From contig MABD01000021.1 in NCBI GenBank assembly GCA_002162955.1, positions 1 through 53,662 on the forward strand: a DNA stretch of 53,662 bases, read 5' to 3'. Below the pieces are notes generated by a model that was not told where the DNA came from, made no database searches, and was given only the letters and a program-made list of their open reading frames with translations. Origin of the DNA: Gammaproteobacteria bacterium 45_16_T64 (GTDB lineage Bacteria > Pseudomonadota > Gammaproteobacteria > Pseudomonadales > Ketobacteraceae). The position numbers and the translations under genes were made by a program. Within the stretch, counting starts at the first letter, position 1. Each line of letters begins with the position of its first letter. Positions 1-7,807 of this stretch are shown here, piece after piece.

Positions 1-88
1 ATTCTGTGGTATATTCTTTCTTTGTTCGCTTGCTCACTGCTTTCTCCTCAATTTCTATTCATAGTTTAAATGAAATTGAGTGTCCGGG

Positions 89-862
89 TTAGTGTAGCCA
101 GACCATATCTATGAAAATTATTGATGATGTTCCTGACCTTAAAGGGGAAGGTGATGTTTCGTTGATGGCCTCTATATTAATGGGAATGAACAGGCGGCAT
201 AAGTGATGGTGTGTTCGGGCTTTCTTTGTGAAATCCCTCCAGTCAAACCTGGATTGGTGGGGCGAAATTGTCATCATATACACTTCATTATCAATAACTA
301 TATGGTACTTATGTGATGGGGAGTGGGTATGTGATGAAAGTGCTTTCTTAGTTTGTAAAGCTAATTCCATAATAGAGCTGGCCCCGCCGTCACGTTTAGC
401 AAGTATCAACCTGTGCTTATCGAACGCTTGGATTGACTGAAAGTCCCTTATATCGTCATTATCCAGGATTCTAGACATCTCGGCATCAAACATCGGGCTT
501 CGATTAATCGAAAAAGTATTAACATAAATTCGATCAAAAAGAGAAAACGTTACAATCGCACCAAACGGCAACCAAAATGGAAGCCCCATCAATAGATAGG
601 CTACCAGCCATTTCCTTCTTTTCGTTTCATACTCGGGGTTTGGCTCCCCTCTCAGAAACCAATTGTGAACAAGATATTTTGACGCTATAGCAATATAGAA
701 ACAGGATAAACCAAATGCTAGGATGGCAAAACTGGCTTTATGTTGGCCAGTAAATATACGAAGTAAAATTCCAGATAAGATCCCTGTACCGGCTAAGAAA
801 GCATTTAGTCTGTAAAAATAGGTTATTCCGCGTAAAAAAATGTCTTGTAATGTCATCTGCAT
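89..862 (-). CDS. Hypothetical three-helix membrane protein
   Basis: I do not recognise this 257-residue protein. The N-terminal 110 residues contain three hydrophobic segments (about 16-37, 43-65 and 84-108) with a charged loop (EYETKRRKW) between the second and third. The remaining 150 residues are polar, histidine-rich (HTHSPSHK, THHH) and probably form a soluble domain. It is transcribed away from the next gene, with about 210 bp between their starts. No signal peptide or known motif is visible. Its length and membrane pattern favour a real gene, but no function can be given. Confidence 0.55.
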   Translation of the reverse strand: MQMTLQDIFLRGITYFYRLNAFLAGTGILSGILLRIFTGQHKASFAILAFGLSCFYIAIASKYLVHNWFLRGEPNPEYETKRRKWLVAYLLMGLPFWLPFGAIVTFSLFDRIYVNTFSINRSPMFDAEMSRILDNDDIRDFQSIQAFDKHRLILAKRDGGASSIMELALQTKKALSSHTHSPSHKYHIVIDNEVYMMTISPHQSRFDWRDFTKKARTHHHLCRLFIPINIEAINETSPSPLRSGTSSIIFIDMVWLH

Positions 863-1076
863 TTAAGCCTGTTCCCGATTCCGAGACTATGATATCACCC
901 TCCATACAAAATGCTTTGGGCTGCATACCATCTTTATTGTAAAGGCAAATCAGCCAGTGGGTAATGTAGAAAGGGTATTGATGATAGTTTCATGCCTTAA
1001 TTTATAATTATCTTGCTGGAAAAATGCTAATTTCTTACGGTTGTGTCGTCTATGTTGAAAATATAAGTGGCTGGAT

Positions 1077-1850
1077 ATGTCATTTATGTGGGTAAGAAAG
1101 GCAGCAAGAACCTTGGTGTGTTGTCTGGGTATTAAGCGTTTTAGACATAGGATGTCGAATATGAAAAAAATATTATGGTGGTTGTATTTTGTTGGGTATG
1201 TATTTTTCTTGTTTTTGAACGTGAATGCTAGTCTATCTAGTGTCGATAAAAGTAGTCTTTCATCGTTTATTACAATTTCCTTTGGGGTCGTTCATGTTAT
1301 TTGCATCCTTTCATATGTAACGAGAAAGCCACTGTTCACAACAGGATTGTGGGCGACTTGTCTCTCTGTTCATATGGTAATCATTACAGGGTTTTTCGTG
1401 ATTTTATTGTTTTCTATGTTCGATGACGTATGGTTTTTCGCATTTTTGCTGTTGTTAGGTTTACTATCTTTGTTGGTATCCTTTCCCCTATATTATTGTA
1501 TGTGGAATCTTGCTAGCAGATCGAGCTCAAATAATATGATTAGAAAAGATAGGTATATTGAGTTAAGCAGGATGCGTCTTTTTTTAGGCGTTTCTAATTA
1601 TGAAAGAAAAATAATATCTCAACATAATAACGAAAAACAGTATAGCAGCATACTATTTCGAAAAACTCAGCACTGTTATGAAGTCAATATTCGATGTAAA
1701 ACTGATAGTTCAGAGTCGACAAAGTATATCAGCTTTTTTGGGTTTAGAAATGCTTGTGAGTATATTGAATCCGAGTCGTTTTTTCGAATGACCGATTTCT
1801 TTTCATGCCCTCGCTACCAGCCCATATCCACCGGTTGCCAGTCCAAATAA
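1077..1850 (+). CDS. Hypothetical four-helix membrane protein
   Basis: This is an unrecognised 257-residue protein with four hydrophobic segments at about 32-52, 63-81, 91-113 and 118-143, followed by a polar C-terminal domain of about 110 residues rich in Lys, Arg and Ser. The first 28 residues are basic, and a second in-frame ATG at 1152 would begin just before the first helix, so the true start may be there. Its 3' end overlaps the convergent solute-binding gene by 37 bases, which is unusual for two real genes. The local sequence is very AT-rich compared with the genes that follow. Confidence 0.5.
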   Translation: MSFMWVRKAARTLVCCLGIKRFRHRMSNMKKILWWLYFVGYVFFLFLNVNASLSSVDKSSLSSFITISFGVVHVICILSYVTRKPLFTTGLWATCLSVHMVIITGFFVILLFSMFDDVWFFAFLLLLGLLSLLVSFPLYYCMWNLASRSSSNNMIRKDRYIELSRMRLFLGVSNYERKIISQHNNEKQYSSILFRKTQHCYEVNIRCKTDSSESTKYISFFGFRNACEYIESESFFRMTDFFSCPRYQPISTGCQSK

Positions 1851-2632
1851 GGCTGGTGGATAGTGTCAGTGATCTGCTTTAATTGACCGCTATCCTCCAG
1901 TGCCTGTAACAACTCGGAGAGAATGCCGTCCAATTGCTTTCCTTTTTCTTCCTTAGCTATCACAAAACATGAGTCCCATGTGGCGTATAGAGCCCTTTCT
2001 ATAGTCTTGAATTTGTTTTTTCTTATATGATCGTCAACGGCTTCTTGCTCCATGATGAAGCCGTCACTTCGACCACTGAGTACTTTTCGGATACCTTGTC
2101 GTACTGAATCTGTTCCCGACACAGGAAAGGGAAAGAAGTGTTCGTGGCCTCGCTGGGTCTCAATAGAATGATTACGAGGGTTTTGCAATACCGAGCTGGA
2201 TTGACCTGTACGTGTATAGAGGACAAAAGACACCTTCGTAATGGGCTTGCTTGCGTACGCAAAAGGCAGGCTTTCTTCTGGAATATGGTCAAGCTTAACC
2301 AGTGGTATGTGAAAATCAGCAGATCGGTTAAGGACATTGTTGATGGATCGCTTGAAAGGGTACTGCTCTATGGTTATGTTGCCATCTATATAGATATTGT
2401 CCATGGCTCTGATCAGCTCAATGAAGCCGCCATGGGGAGCACCATCGCGTCCCTGTTCAGAATGCAGAGGGATAAACGCGACGCTCGCAGTCAAATCTCG
2501 TGCTTGCGCAGTCGGATGGCAAAAAATACTGATTGCTGACAACAGTAGCAACCAAATCGCAGGTTTAGTCAATATGTTATTTCTCCGTTTTGTCGCTGAT
2601 CGTAATTTTAGCAGTGAGGGGTTGAATTTCAA
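1814..2632 (-). CDS. Periplasmic solute-binding-like protein (family 3 / PBP2 fold)
   Basis: The 272-residue product has a basic N-terminus, a hydrophobic signal segment (about 22-40) and a likely cleavage after ALA-type residues (AQARD). The mature part has the pattern of transporter substrate-binding domains of the amino-acid-binding family 3: a GGFIELIRAM segment early, an internal repeat of short beta-alpha units, and a C-terminal region (LSELLQALEDSGQLKQITD) typical of the last helix. No ABC permease or ATPase genes are adjacent, so it may be an orphan periplasmic binding or sensor protein of the kind common in aquatic Gammaproteobacteria. The ligand is unknown. Confidence 0.7.
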   Translation of the reverse strand: MKFNPSLLKLRSATKRRNNILTKPAIWLLLLSAISIFCHPTAQARDLTASVAFIPLHSEQGRDGAPHGGFIELIRAMDNIYIDGNITIEQYPFKRSINNVLNRSADFHIPLVKLDHIPEESLPFAYASKPITKVSFVLYTRTGQSSSVLQNPRNHSIETQRGHEHFFPFPVSGTDSVRQGIRKVLSGRSDGFIMEQEAVDDHIRKNKFKTIERALYATWDSCFVIAKEEKGKQLDGILSELLQALEDSGQLKQITDTIHQPYLDWQPVDMGW

Positions 2633-2773
2633 GACCTGAGATTTGCCCTCGGGAGTATGATTTGTTACGTCAAGCTATTGGCCTAGGCCTCCCGGTTGGG
2701 CTATAACAGGCAATAGGTATTCTGTAGATACTTACAGAGCACCTTCACTTTCTCTTGAATGTAGGATCTCAGA

Positions 2774-3283
2774 ATGAACGATACGTCAAATACACCCCCA
2801 ATAGACGATGTTAAGGCGAGTGGGGCAGAGCCTCCTCTGAATAGTACCTTAAGTACAATATTTACCCTACAAAGTCGGCTGGTAATGGTCGGTTGGTTTA
2901 TTTTGATTTGCCTACCATTTTGGGATTTCGGTAAGTCGATTGTGTTATTGGTAATAACCATGTTGTCGGCCGTTTATGCCTATCTCATATTCTTTGGCAG
3001 TCGATTTGACGAAGGACATAGAGCACCAAGTGTGAAAGGGTTTCTTAGCTTGCAAGGCGTGATGAAGCTGTTCAAAAACCCTAGAGCTACGCTTGCTGGG
3101 TGGATTCATTTTTTAGCGTTTGATCTGATGATAGGATTGTTTATTGTAATTGATGCACAACAGCAGATGATCTCACACTGGTTTCTAGTGCCGATCCTGT
3201 TATTTACCCTTATGATTGGACCTTCAGGTTTGTTGTTTTATATCATTCTGCGATTGGTATTAACGGGGGGAGTGTTTGTGTAG
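2774..3283 (+). CDS. ABA4-like membrane protein (DUF4281)
   Basis: This 169-residue protein has four hydrophobic segments (about 33-50, 53-73, 107-125 and 135-165). It carries the family signature of ABA4-like proteins: a FLSLQGVMKLF element, a GWIHFLAFDLMIG stretch with conserved Trp-His and Asp, then DAQQQMISH and GPSGLLFYIILR. The plant namesake is needed for neoxanthin formation, but the role of the bacterial members is not settled, so I assign the family only. The first 30 residues are a polar cytoplasmic tail. It converges on the dehydrogenase gene, with a 12-bp hairpin between them. Confidence 0.8.
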   Translation: MNDTSNTPPIDDVKASGAEPPLNSTLSTIFTLQSRLVMVGWFILICLPFWDFGKSIVLLVITMLSAVYAYLIFFGSRFDEGHRAPSVKGFLSLQGVMKLFKNPRATLAGWIHFLAFDLMIGLFIVIDAQQQMISHWFLVPILLFTLMIGPSGLLFYIILRLVLTGGVFV

Positions 3284-3291
3284 ACGATGAG

Positions 3292-3325
3292 GCTGTCATA
3301 GGTGGGAGTCATAACCTATGACAGC
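3292..3325. terminator. Hairpin between convergent genes
   Basis: A perfect 12-bp inverted repeat (GCTGTCATAGGT at 3292-3303, its complement at 3314-3325) with a 10-nt loop lies between two convergent genes. Neither side has a clear T-run, so it is a probable but not classical bidirectional terminator. Confidence 0.5.
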
Positions 3326-3343
3326 TCGTTACTATGAAAAGCG

Positions 3344-4129
3344 TTAGGCTCCTTTAGGACGCCATATCTTTTCATTGATTGCGATAAGCAATCTTGTTGG
3401 AATAAAACGCGGTTGCTTGGTGGCGATCTTGTTGATGATACCATCGGTTACCGTTGAGCGACGCCCAAGTGTGCGTAAACTTGAGCGTACAACATCCTCA
3501 GGTGTACGTTGAGATATTGGCATTTTCTTGTCAAAACTGGCACTGGATCTAAAATCACTGTGAGTATCACCAGGGCAGACGGCTTGTACGCTGATACCTT
3601 GTGTGCGTAATTCTCCGCTTAAGCTTTCGGCGAAGTAACGATTAAAGGCTTTAGTGGCAGAATAGGTGGACATATACGGTGTTGGCATTGTGCCGACAAC
3701 GCTGGATAGACAGATAATGGCTCCGCGTTTGTTTTGCTTCATGTTAGGCAGAAAACGATGGGTAAGTGAAATGACTTGGCGGCAGTTAAGGTCGACCATA
3801 TCGGTTTCACTTTGGATATCAATATCTTCAAATCGTCCGTAGCTGCCATAGCCTGCGTTATTGATTAAAATATCAACGTCACTGGTCGCTTTTTCGTAAA
3901 CGATCTCCGCAGCGTCATGGGCAATGAGGTCTTGTGCGATAACCTGAATATTTACACGGTGCCTTGCTTTAAGGTCGTCTGCTATATCATTTAATACGCT
4001 TTCTCGTCGAGCAACCAGAATAAGATTAACTCCTTCTGCCGCCAAGGCTTCTGCGTAGGCTTTACCGATACCGGACGAAGCGCCTGTAATTAACGCCGTT
4101 GAGCCAAATCGTTGTTTAATTTTGTACAT
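3344..4129 (-). CDS. Short-chain dehydrogenase/reductase
   Basis: A classical SDR of 261 residues. It shows the TGASSGIG nucleotide-binding motif at residues 15-22, the NNAG motif at 90-93, a serine pair at 142-143 and the catalytic Tyr156-x3-Lys160 (YSATK). The 'ARR' after the second strand suggests a preference for NADP. The C-terminus is extended (RFIPTRLLIAINEKIW), as in the acyl/keto-reductase-like SDRs related to DltE. The substrate cannot be read from sequence. It appears to be monocistronic, with a long upstream spacer containing an unusual inverted-repeat structure. Confidence 0.85.
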   Translation of the reverse strand: MYKIKQRFGSTALITGASSGIGKAYAEALAAEGVNLILVARRESVLNDIADDLKARHRVNIQVIAQDLIAHDAAEIVYEKATSDVDILINNAGYGSYGRFEDIDIQSETDMVDLNCRQVISLTHRFLPNMKQNKRGAIICLSSVVGTMPTPYMSTYSATKAFNRYFAESLSGELRTQGISVQAVCPGDTHSDFRSSASFDKKMPISQRTPEDVVRSSLRTLGRRSTVTDGIINKIATKQPRFIPTRLLIAINEKIWRPKGA

Positions 4130-4260
4130 AGCGATATCTCGATGATATGAGTGGATACTTGTTATTGGAGTATTTTAGGATCTCGGAATTCTTGATGCAT
4201 ATCAGGTCCAATTTGTTATTCGCATATATTGGATCTTGTTGCGGAAAGCACACGAAAGAT

Positions 4261-4315
4261 AACGGCCATATCCGTTCGCCCACCAATTAATGGTGGTAAG
4301 TGCTCCGAAGGCGAA
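4261..4315. other. Nested inverted repeats in the 4130-4609 spacer
   Basis: The 480-base spacer between the SDR and the peroxidase has no convincing gene. It contains a compact structured stretch: a hairpin AACGG (4261-4265)/CCGTT (4272-4276), immediately followed by TTCGCC (4275-4280) pairing with GGCGAA (4310-4315). The second stem encloses CCACCA (4280-4285)/TGGTGG (4291-4296). The two stems share bases 4275-4276, so they could be alternative folds. It lies about 130 bases upstream of the SDR start, so it could be an operator or a leader structure. No known riboswitch is recognised. The spacer also holds the peroxidase terminator at 4539-4595. Confidence 0.3.
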
Positions 4316-4538
4316 TATTACTCCATTTTTATTTTGATGCGAGTGTTTATTGATTAAAGTATCAAGAAAAATATGACTAGAAGGTTTCGAGAAAAATTAG
4401 GAATTTTATGATGGAAAGGAGCTATGATAATAATCGTTTTATCTAGTTCTTTCGTTGGTTTTTCTACGACAGACTAGGGAAACATCGTGAATACAATGTT
4501 GTTTGATCTAAGCGCCTAAAGGTTGCGTCGCTAGGGTC

Positions 4539-4595
4539 AAAAAATAGCGATAGGAAAACTGCTGTAAATAGTTTGGGGAGCAGTATTCCTATCGC
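4539..4595 (-). terminator. Rho-independent terminator of the peroxidase gene
   Basis: A 17-bp stem with a single mismatch (arms 4547-4563 and 4579-4595, 15-nt loop) begins 15 bases after the peroxidase stop codon. Read on the minus strand it is followed by a TATTTTTT tract (bases 4539-4546 complemented). Stem, loop and U-tract are all present. Confidence 0.85.
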
Positions 4596-4609
4596 ATAAG
4601 AGAGAAACC

Positions 4610-6361
4610 TTAACGTTTATTTTTCGATTTTTTGGGCACAAGAAAAACGGTATTGGATATTTCTTTGTTGATGGTCGTATTGCGACGAATAATGTCCGCT
4701 AGTGTTGTGGATTCTACTTTTTGTAATTTTTCTTTTGCTAATACGTTTTGATACCAGAACCGATCTGCATCACGCAGCGCTTCAAATTGTACTCGCATAA
4801 CCCGTTGGAGTAATTCACCCACTAATGCACCAGGCACGGGATCTTCTGCTAATCCACCCACCCACAGGTCTATATTATCAATGGAGTCATAGGCTTGGGC
4901 AATGCGAGTTTGTACTTCCAAATCTGTACTTATTTCCGAGAGACGTTTGATTCTAGGGAGACCAAAGCCTTCTCGTACGTCATTGTAGCTCGGTAGGCCA
5001 TGGTCTCTTCCGCGTTGAATATTGAGGGCAGCCAAATCAAATCCGCCACTCCCTGGATTCCCAAATAGAAAGTTCCTCACGTCGTCGATAACATAGATGT
5101 CGATTCCTTGATGCACTTGATGTGCTAGACCTCGCAGAATAGGTTCAATACCACCTTCTGTGGTAAGTCGATAAGGCGCGAAGAAAGCATTTCGTAGTGC
5201 TAAATGTCCGTATTCGGTTTCATCACCTTCAGCGTCTAAGCGCAATAGCTGCGGGCTAAGGGCTGTGTGGCCGTATCGATACGCACCATGAGCAAATAGG
5301 TTGGTGATTCTACCATTGGCTTGGGGGTTATAACCCTGATACGGGCGGATGGTATTTTCTCCGAGCAGTAGTGGCAAGTATTCGTTATAGGTGATTATCT
5401 GCATTTCCGCTTCAACCATTTGGCGTGCGGACCAGTAAAGCATTTCGCCAGACATGCGTGGGTCTTTTTGCTGATAATGGTTAGCCCACCAATTATGGTT
5501 GCGCATAAAAAGAGTATGCATGGAGGTGAGCCCGATTTGTTCATTGGCGCGAACATCTCCTGCGAGGAACAGTGCGTCGCTGCTACCCCCTGCGTTGGCA
5601 AGCCCTTCAGTGTTAAAGGGAAGCATATCGCCATCACTGGTTTTTAGACGACCGGTACCGTCGAGAGAACGTAGTGCAGTAGCCCTTGCGGTATCCGAGC
5701 CGTAGACGTTAGATGCGTCGATCCATGAGGTGATTTCATTTATTTGCTCACGGGGTTTGTTGGTGGCACTGTGACTATCATAGATCGAGCGGTTAAAGCT
5801 CATGCTGGCAGTACCTGTACTGTTAGGATCAAAGTAAGTATCTCCAGTAGGAATGTAGATGTCTGCGGGTTCCGCAGGATCAACACCATCGGTAAGGCCA
5901 ATGTCATGATCCAGAAATTGACCCCATTGCCAAAGATAGTCTGAGGCAGCGATCGGGTTTTCGATGGATGCTGTTTGCGCATTAACGATGTTGCTTATCA
6001 GTCTAGGACTGGCCCTATCGGCCCCTGCAAGTGACGAAATTCCGTCGGCATACTGTGACGGGATAACCCGGCGCAATGGGGTTTCTGCTGCGCCCATCTC
6101 GATATCCTGGTGATTGTTGTTTCGCCCATCAAATTCTCGTTGTGAGACATGGCGCTCATTAACACGCGGTTGTTGAATAGGCCTTTCAATACGCCGAATG
6201 GGAGAGACTCCAGGGCTCTGGCTGTGTTGGTCAGCGGAGTCTAGGATAGTTTGGGTTTGCTGGTTGGTAATTCTATCGGTGGATTCTCCATGGCTTAACG
6301 CCGGCATCGAGAGTAGGGTAGCAAGTATTGCTAGCGGTGTGTTGTGTCGTCCGGTTTTCAT
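4610..6361 (-). CDS. Secreted animal-type haem peroxidase (peroxidase family, peroxinectin-like)
   Basis: This 583-residue protein starts with a signal peptide (about 1-25, ending near SHGES) and then a single animal haem peroxidase domain. Every active-site position can be aligned to myeloperoxidase: distal Gln148, Asp151 and His152 in QFLDHD; catalytic Arg271 and Glu274 in DVRANEQ; proximal His365 in YRYGHT. Gln replaces the myeloperoxidase methionine next to the Glu, so the sulphonium haem link should be absent. TSWIDASNVYGSD and NIQRGRDHGLPSYND are further family hallmarks. It probably oxidises halides or phenolics with peroxide outside the cytoplasm. It is monocistronic with its own terminator. 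The substrate is unknown. Confidence 0.9.
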   Translation of the reverse strand: MKTGRHNTPLAILATLLSMPALSHGESTDRITNQQTQTILDSADQHSQSPGVSPIRRIERPIQQPRVNERHVSQREFDGRNNNHQDIEMGAAETPLRRVIPSQYADGISSLAGADRASPRLISNIVNAQTASIENPIAASDYLWQWGQFLDHDIGLTDGVDPAEPADIYIPTGDTYFDPNSTGTASMSFNRSIYDSHSATNKPREQINEITSWIDASNVYGSDTARATALRSLDGTGRLKTSDGDMLPFNTEGLANAGGSSDALFLAGDVRANEQIGLTSMHTLFMRNHNWWANHYQQKDPRMSGEMLYWSARQMVEAEMQIITYNEYLPLLLGENTIRPYQGYNPQANGRITNLFAHGAYRYGHTALSPQLLRLDAEGDETEYGHLALRNAFFAPYRLTTEGGIEPILRGLAHQVHQGIDIYVIDDVRNFLFGNPGSGGFDLAALNIQRGRDHGLPSYNDVREGFGLPRIKRLSEISTDLEVQTRIAQAYDSIDNIDLWVGGLAEDPVPGALVGELLQRVMRVQFEALRDADRFWYQNVLAKEKLQKVESTTLADIIRRNTTINKEISNTVFLVPKKSKNKR

Positions 6362-6557
6362 TGTGACTGCTCACTGTGTTGAGATTAATTGACTGCATAG
6401 AGCAAAGGCTGAGACAAGAATGTGTAAGAAATATGGAGCTGATACTGAGAATGTGCAATGGTGCATTTGAATACCGCTTTTGCCTGTGTTTTGTGTAAGT
6501 TCTCACAGTCGCAATGTGAATTAATACCTGTCTACTGAAGGCTAAAAAGGAAGTGTT

Positions 6558-6662
6558 ATGGAATTTTCTTGTCAGTGTGAAAACTTCTCGATTACCTGGA
6601 ATTCGAAACAGTCGCCTTGGGTTGCAAAAATGTGTGGGTGCCAATACCGCCAACAGCAATAG
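6558..6662 (+). pseudogene. Possible remnant of a GFA-type (CENP-V/GFA) zinc protein
   Basis: A 34-codon reading frame with a good ribosome-binding site (AAGGAAG, 5-6 bases before the ATG) encodes CQCENFSITWNSK followed by CGCQYR, then stops. Paired Cys-x-Cys elements spaced this way resemble the N-terminus of glutathione-dependent formaldehyde-activating-like proteins, where a further Cys would follow QY; here Arg takes its place and the frame ends. The next codons do not restore the fold. It is either a decayed gene start or a chance short frame. The surrounding 6362-6835 spacer holds nothing else except a short hairpin at 6725-6749 (CCCCTAT/ATAGGGG). Confidence 0.25.
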
Positions 6663-6838
6663 CGACGCTGGAGCAAAGGGACAATCGAGTTAGATGACTC
6701 TTGAGGATAATCCCGACGGTCTAACCCCTATCTTAATGTGGCATAGGGGGATTGTTGCGATCTCAATCACGGCTGCTAGAGTTATCTCTTGAGAGAGGAA
6801 AGTGACTAGATAGACAGCCAGATTAGCGAGAGGTAATG

Positions 6839-7078
6839 ATGGATAAGCCAGTAAGAGCAGCGGATCGTCCTTATATAGAAGATGTTGTGGCAGGAAAGAA
6901 GTATTTCTGGTGCGCGTGTGGCAAGAGTGCCAAGCAACCGTTTTGTGATGGGTCTCACAGTGGCACAGGGTTTAGCCCTGTGATGTACGAAGCCACTGAA
7001 ACAAAGTCGGTGTTTTTCTGCGGCTGCAAGGCGACTGCCTCGCAACCGGTATGCGATGGCAGCCATAGTAGAAGTTAA
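6839..7078 (+). CDS. Double CDGSH iron-sulphur domain protein
   Basis: A 79-residue protein with two CDGSH-type zinc-finger iron-sulphur motifs. Each has the C-x-C-...-C-D-G-x-H pattern that binds a 2Fe-2S cluster through three Cys and one His: first WCACGKSAKQPFCDGSH, then FCGCKATASQPVCDGSH. Bacterial two-motif proteins of this size are small soluble redox or cluster-transfer proteins related to mitoNEET. Of two adjacent ATG codons, the second (6839) is preferred because the AGAGG site sits 5 bases before it, against 2 for the first. It converges on the macro-domain gene with a 19-base gap. Confidence 0.92.
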   Translation: MDKPVRAADRPYIEDVVAGKKYFWCACGKSAKQPFCDGSHSGTGFSPVMYEATETKSVFFCGCKATASQPVCDGSHSRS

Positions 7079-7097
7079 CAGTGATTTTTAAGGCAGG

Positions 7098-7628
7098 TTA
7101 CGCTACTTGATTGTGTTCAATGTGTACGTCGTAGCATTCGGTCCAAGCGATACGGGCAAACTCTGAATTTAAGCAGATGATGATTTCGTCAAAATGATCA
7201 TGTTGCTCATGTAAAATATTGAGGCCAATATGGGCCGCAATGGAGTGAGGTGTTTTGTTCGATCCGGCGCCTAATGCGGGAAATGCAATACGCTTGATAT
7301 TCTGCTCGCGAGCTAATCGCAGGGTATTGTTATAACAGCATTCCAGTTGTTCCATTGAAGAGGCACCACCAAAATCACCACTGCTCCATAGCGGTGTGAC
7401 GGTATGAATAAGGTACTGAGCTTTAAGGTTTGGTGCAGGGGTGCAGCGTGCATCTCCAGTGTGCGATTTGCCTAAATCATTGCAAGCAGAAACCAAATCA
7501 GGCCCCGCTAAATCAAATATTTGTGCGGAGAGTCCTTGTCCGCGACTATAGTGCTTATGGGCCGGTAGTACTAATCCATCCACCGCTAACTCCGTGATAT
7601 CTCCGCAAATGATCTTGAGGTTCGTCAT
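7098..7628 (-). CDS. Macro-domain protein (ADP-ribose-binding/hydrolase type)
   Basis: The 176 residues form a single macro domain. The start IICGDITELAVDGLVLPA corresponds to the usual 'GDIT...DAIVNAAN' element, and GQGLSAQIFDLAG to the helix after it. The GDARCTPAPNL and IHTVTP strands follow, as does the IAFPALGAGSN loop that holds the phosphate of ADP-ribose. The usual 'NAAN' is altered to LPAH, so catalytic de-ADP-ribosylation is less certain than binding. A strong GAGGAA ribosome-binding site precedes the ATG. It is transcribed divergently from the diguanylate cyclase. Confidence 0.85.
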   Translation of the reverse strand: MTNLKIICGDITELAVDGLVLPAHKHYSRGQGLSAQIFDLAGPDLVSACNDLGKSHTGDARCTPAPNLKAQYLIHTVTPLWSSGDFGGASSMEQLECCYNNTLRLAREQNIKRIAFPALGAGSNKTPHSIAAHIGLNILHEQHDHFDEIIICLNSEFARIAWTECYDVHIEHNQVA

Positions 7629-7807
7629 TATTATTCCTCATTAATTACCTAGACATGTCTTTACAGTGTGGCATAGGGGGTGGTTGTTTTCTATTCGTTG
7701 ATCACAGACATAACAAAAAATGGTCTACTATATAGCTATATTAGTTCGCTGTTTTAGTCCATTTGCTTGTAATGGGGCTTGTAAATAGAATGAACATTTT
7801 TTAACTT

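Noticed and set aside
6273-6659. Minus-strand frame of 128 codons overlapping the peroxidase start
   Set aside because: It lies across the signal-peptide coding region and promoter of the peroxidase and looks like a shadow of both.
6737-7680. Exact 14-base repeat TGTGGCATAGGGGG at 6737-6750 and 7667-7680
   Set aside because: Exact 14-mers recur by chance several times in a window this size; the flanks are not shared, so it is not reported as an element.
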